Assembly (NCBI GenBank): GCA_944472135.2
Contig: OX235267.1
Location: forward strand, 19,947,452-20,011,451
Length of the DNA stretch: 64,000 nt
Origin: Trichobilharzia regenti
Taxonomy: Eukaryota; Platyhelminthes; Trematoda; Strigeidida; Schistosomatidae
Direction: 5' to 3'
Under the pieces are notes generated by a model. The model worked only from the letters and a program-made list of their open reading frames with translations. It was not told the DNA's origin and made no database searches. The position numbers were made by a program, and so were the translations under genes. Shown in pieces: positions 53,801-59,113 of the stretch. Each line of letters opens with the position of its first letter. The stretch's first letter is position 1.

Positions 53801-56800
53801 TTGCTTCGCAGAGAGAGGACGCCAGGTAGCGCTACGGCGATGGCTGTGCTGGAAGTTGGTGCTGGCTAGAAATAGGTTGTGATCCGCGCAAAGCTGCAGA
53901 AGACGGTCCCATTATCTGACCTGCGACCATGTAGTCCCCATTGACCACCTAGACGATTCTCCTCTGAGCTTAGACCCCCGACCTGTGCATTCAAGTCCCC
54001 AGTCAGCACTACGATATCCCTCCGACCCGCCTGTTTCAAGTGATCGCTCAGTTGGTAGTAGAACTCATCCTTCATTGCAACTGGGCTGAAATCCTTCGGT
54101 GCATAGGCAGAGACAACAAATAGACACCGCTTATCTGGCCTACTACTCCGTACTTTCGTATAACCTTACAGCACATAAACGACTGTTAATGGGAGTCCAG
54201 TCGAGCAATGCAGCTTCGGCTCTAGCGCTCAGTGCGACACCGACACCAGCTACGCCGGACGCCGACGCCACAGGGTCCCCGGATAAGCGCAAGTGGTACA
54301 TACTTCCAGATGGAGAGGATAGTCGAAGCACTTCAATGGGATCTTGAATGCAGGTCTCCGGAATGCAGCAGACATCGATAGGGAGGCTTTCCAAAGTTCT
54401 TACCAACCATGCCTGTTGTCCGATTTGCATCAGCGTCCGAACATTGTAGGTGGCCAGCTTGAACGCGGCACGCGGTTTCAGGATATCTGTGTTAGATGTC
54501 ACATTGGGGACGACCATTTTAGGGATTACTCACTAACATCTCGAAACGACACAAAGGCGAAAGGCTGTCGAAGGTCACGAAGTCAAGTTTAGCAAAGGTA
54601 AAATACAGGAAACTATGTGTGAAAATAAAAGTAATGTAGGAAGGACACAAGTTACTTGGGGCATCATATTACTTGAAATAATTGTTACGAGCGCGCGATG
54701 AGTTTCGATGAGAATTTATTGCTTTATTTCATTCATTGTGCGAGGGCTGAGATACTGCCCGGGCGCCCAGACCGAAGCATGTGGTTTTATTAGGGGACCA
54801 CCCCCAAGCCTTTGATTTGGAGTCTAATCCGCAAGGCAGCGAAGCAGCGTCAGGAGCTGCTTTCCCATGGTTGCCGGTGACCAATATTGATTCATAAGGC
54901 ATTTGATCCGATTGGATACTGGAGCCCATGTACCCCATGGTAACTGCTTTTAGTCTAACCGTTATCCAAACAACCTTCCTGACATGGTAGGACCTTCAGG
55001 GACATGAGTCCCAACCAGTTTAGCTTGTTGGGTCACTGCAGTATTCAACCCCGACCACCACGGCAAGGTAGCATTTGTCGGCCGGGCATGAGAAATAAGA
55101 TCCGGATTTTCAACTCCAATGTGAGGTCAGCGCTGCTTGGCGCCGCGTCACGATGTGCACTTCAAACAAAGTACAGACTTTCATCAATAGCTGTCTATGC
55201 TCAATACTATTACGCAAGATCAGATGGCGAGAAAAGAGCAGCAACAGAGATCTCTCGGAGCGAATCAACTCAGCAGGAACCGATTGTGCAGGAAGAAATG
55301 GATGTGGATTGGTCATACTCTGAGAAAACCATCAAGTGACATCACACGTTAAGTCATCGCTCGAGTGGAACCCGGATGGGTAGTGGCGAGTTAGTTGGTC
55401 GTCAGTGAGATGGTGTTGTGAAGAGGAAATGAAAGTACGCGGAGATAAGTGAAAATGTTGGCAGAGAACCGAACGCAATAGAGACCTGGGGCTGAAGCTC
55501 TATGTTGCTCCAGGAACTAAAAGAGATAATACAAGCTTCTACAAGAGTGATAGGTGAAAACATTGATGGTTTGGGACAATGTTATTCTTCTGAATGATAC
55601 TCATAAATCCAAGGTATTTGTAATTGTTTTTTTTAATTTGATTTTTAGGGTAAATTTCATAACTGACTGAAATCAGCCAAAGAACCTTTTTTCTTCCTAG
55701 TTTAGAACCTAACACTTGATTTGTAACATGTGCGCCACAAGATCTGGAGATAATAAGTTCTTGGGTTTTCAACTGTATTGAAATCACTGACTGGAGAGAA
55801 ACAGCTATATAGTTTCCGTAATTTCCTGCATCTTATGTGTCAACTTTCAGCAACGAAATACTTTGATTTCAATCGAATTTTAATCATGCTTAACAACTTG
55901 ATATTTTATTTTTTTAACTAAGGGGGAATCGCCAATTTTGGAACTTGATGATATAATTCAGTTGCAGTCATCCAGTAGACCTCGTCGTAAATTGTCTTCA
56001 AGTACTCCAAAGATTTTACCTGATTTGCAAGCAACCCAACGTGATGCTGCTACGACTACTACTGATATTGATGCTCCAGACTTTTCTTCGAATGTAAGTT
56101 ATAGAGTAATTGATAAAATTACAGCATTAAAATGTGCTTGGTAGTATTAATGAGTCTAAGTCTACTAAAGTAGTATTAGTAGTAGTGAATCTGATAACTT
56201 ACTACTGATAATAAAACAGAAACAATCATTTTATTATGTAGTTTTGCTGCAGTGGGAAAGTGTTTACAGTGTAGCATGTGCTACGGAGAAGATGTGGATG
56301 GATAGAAAGAGGCCAAAATTTAAAGCCAACATATTAGGTCAATAGATGCAGAGGTGGAGGTGTTTCTTCCTCAAATCTAGATCTAGTTTACATTGTGGTC
56401 AGAAAAATCTCATTGGACAACTTTTCATCTCAGTGTTTAACCTTGAGCCAATCGCCAAGCAATCAGAACAGTTTGCTGTCCGCTGACCTAGTCGACTTTT
56501 AATGTGGTTCAAAATGTATAAATAGTTTGTGTCTTCCCTCAGTAAAAAGTCGGTTGCCAATTTTCTTATCCTCTGCCGTAACAACAGTACTTCAGAGTAC
56601 CTTACTTCATGTTGTGTTGATAAAAAGTAGACATTAATGTAGACTTTATTACAAGAACTCAATCAACTGGTGAATTAAGTAGGTAAGGTATGGAGACCAA
56701 CGCAAAACATTGCGTATGGATAATCCAATTCAAGTGACATTACATCGGCCAAAGTGGGCGTCCTCTTCGAATAAGAATCCAAGAACACAAGTCATCCATG

Positions 56801-59071
56801 AAAAGACATGATATAAATTCTTTAGTATCAATGCATACAGACAATTATGGACATCAATTTGATTGGGATAATATCAAAATCTTAAACAGAGGAAACACCA
56901 AATGTGCCAGGGAATTCCTAGAAGCCTGGTACTCAAACGAAAATGCCATTAATAAACACGTTAATATAGATGAAATATATCAACTAATAAAAAGCAAGTC
57001 AGGTGACCAGAAAGTTTAAAATCCTAATCAATAGAAAACGGTCAATACATATGTAAAGATGGTTGGGCACCAGGAGACGCAATTGTATCATCATTCATAG
57101 AGATTTTTAAATCATTTAACTTTATGCTAAATACTGCGCTGAAGATGCCGTCTAGAAAGACGACGAAAGCTCCGTAACTAAACCAACCAGCTCAGAGAAC
57201 ACTATTAATTGCAAATCATTCACCTGAGTTACAAATCTTTTCTATTATTTCAAGTGACCATACTTTAAAACAATATACAAACCGAAATAAGAAAAGGAAT
57301 AAAACAAAAAATCAGGGCATAAAATGGAACTGTGGCTCATTGGTTTACACGGTTGACTTTCCACCCCCATCTGCCGATCTTTGGTCAGCCAAGTAGTACC
57401 ATTAGCCTTCATATAGAATAACTGTGGCACATTGCCAGCTACATTTTCATACAAGCGACTGATGACTGAAAGTGGATGACATATTGTGAGGCTATTCATG
57501 TACATTAATATACATATATATCGATATACTTGTCCACTCATAATCCTATATATTTTGAGTAACTTAGCAGCATGATTTTTAATTTTAGTCATGGTTGTTG
57601 GGTGATCTGACCTGTATAAAAATAATTTTGAGATTGCACAGAATAGGTGAAGAAGGCATTGGTGACACGGTGTGCAGCATCACTAAAATAATATAGAATG
57701 ATGAATATATGCAGGCGCATGTGCAACCAAACATATGTTTGGTCATACAAGTGAGGAAGAATTGTTTGTGTATTTCAATTTTGCTGTATACTTGACGTGT
57801 TTTCTGTATTCAAGTATTCACGCTTTCAGAATATTTGTTCGATTAACAGGTTATGTTGAAACCGTTTGAAGGTGATGCAAGTGAACACTTTCCCTCAAAG
57901 TCAACTACTGAGAGTAAGTTATGATATTTCATTATTTCCTCCAGTTGCATATATTCACTTCATCGTGGTGAACGTGTACATTTGTCATATTACCTAACCA
58001 CTTCATAATTTAGAAGCTTTCTATTTAAACTGGTCAGTATGTAATAGCCTAAGCTACTCATCAGTCTTCATTACTGACTGAAATCTATCGATTATATTTG
58101 CTTTATGACTACTATTTAATATCGTGATGAAGTTTCCTTTAGTATTACGGGTTATACGAGTCAATGTTCAGGATGCTTCTCTTAATGAAAGCCTTACATC
58201 TCAAAAAGGGGTTAAATATAGATGAGTTTACAAGTAAATGTGATTTCATTGAAATATAGTGATATCATTAGGCTAAGAACATAGACATACACGAAGTTTC
58301 GTATTTGTCAGAACTCATTATCACAATGCATCCTCAATCCATGCTTGCTTAGAAACAAGGACCTTCAGGGAAAGAAGTTACACTATCACAGCTAAAACTA
58401 CAGTGACTTTGGACAGCCAGTCATAACTCGGATGCAAAAAAGTGGCAAAATTGTTAGAAATTGTTTTAAAACACATTGCAGACATGGCTTAGTACAGTAT
58501 AATTGACTCGTTTTTCTTCCCATAATGTCCCCCAGTCACTACAAGGATAATCCACAAAGAAATAATACCATGGACGATTGGTGTATTAATCCAGGTGACT
58601 GTATATCGAGTTACTTTGGGATCCATTGATATTCCTAACACTGCTACTTAACCTAACCCTAACCTTAACCCTACCTGACAGTATAAGTTTACATAAAAAG
58701 TACTTAAGAATTAAGTAGGATACTGTACCTACTATACTATCCTCAACAATTTTATTTGGAATGATGTTTTTTAGTGTCCCCTAGATCTGATTGGTTTCTG
58801 AATATAAACTTCTGACAGACCTTGACTTTGCCTGTAAAGTTTAACTTCACCCTTCAAGTTTATCAATGAATTCCAGCTAACACTAAAAGCCTGATTAGCT
58901 ATATCAGTAAGCAATGTTCGTACTAGTTTTGTGTAAACTGTTGATCATTAATAATTTAAGAAACAGAAAGCAGCAGTTTCATTACGAAAACCTAATCAAT
59001 CGGACTAACATTCAGTTTTCCAAACATATATAATTAGTTTACAACCTAATGCATTAGTTTGCCAGCACATA

Positions 59072-59113
<42 letters not shown>

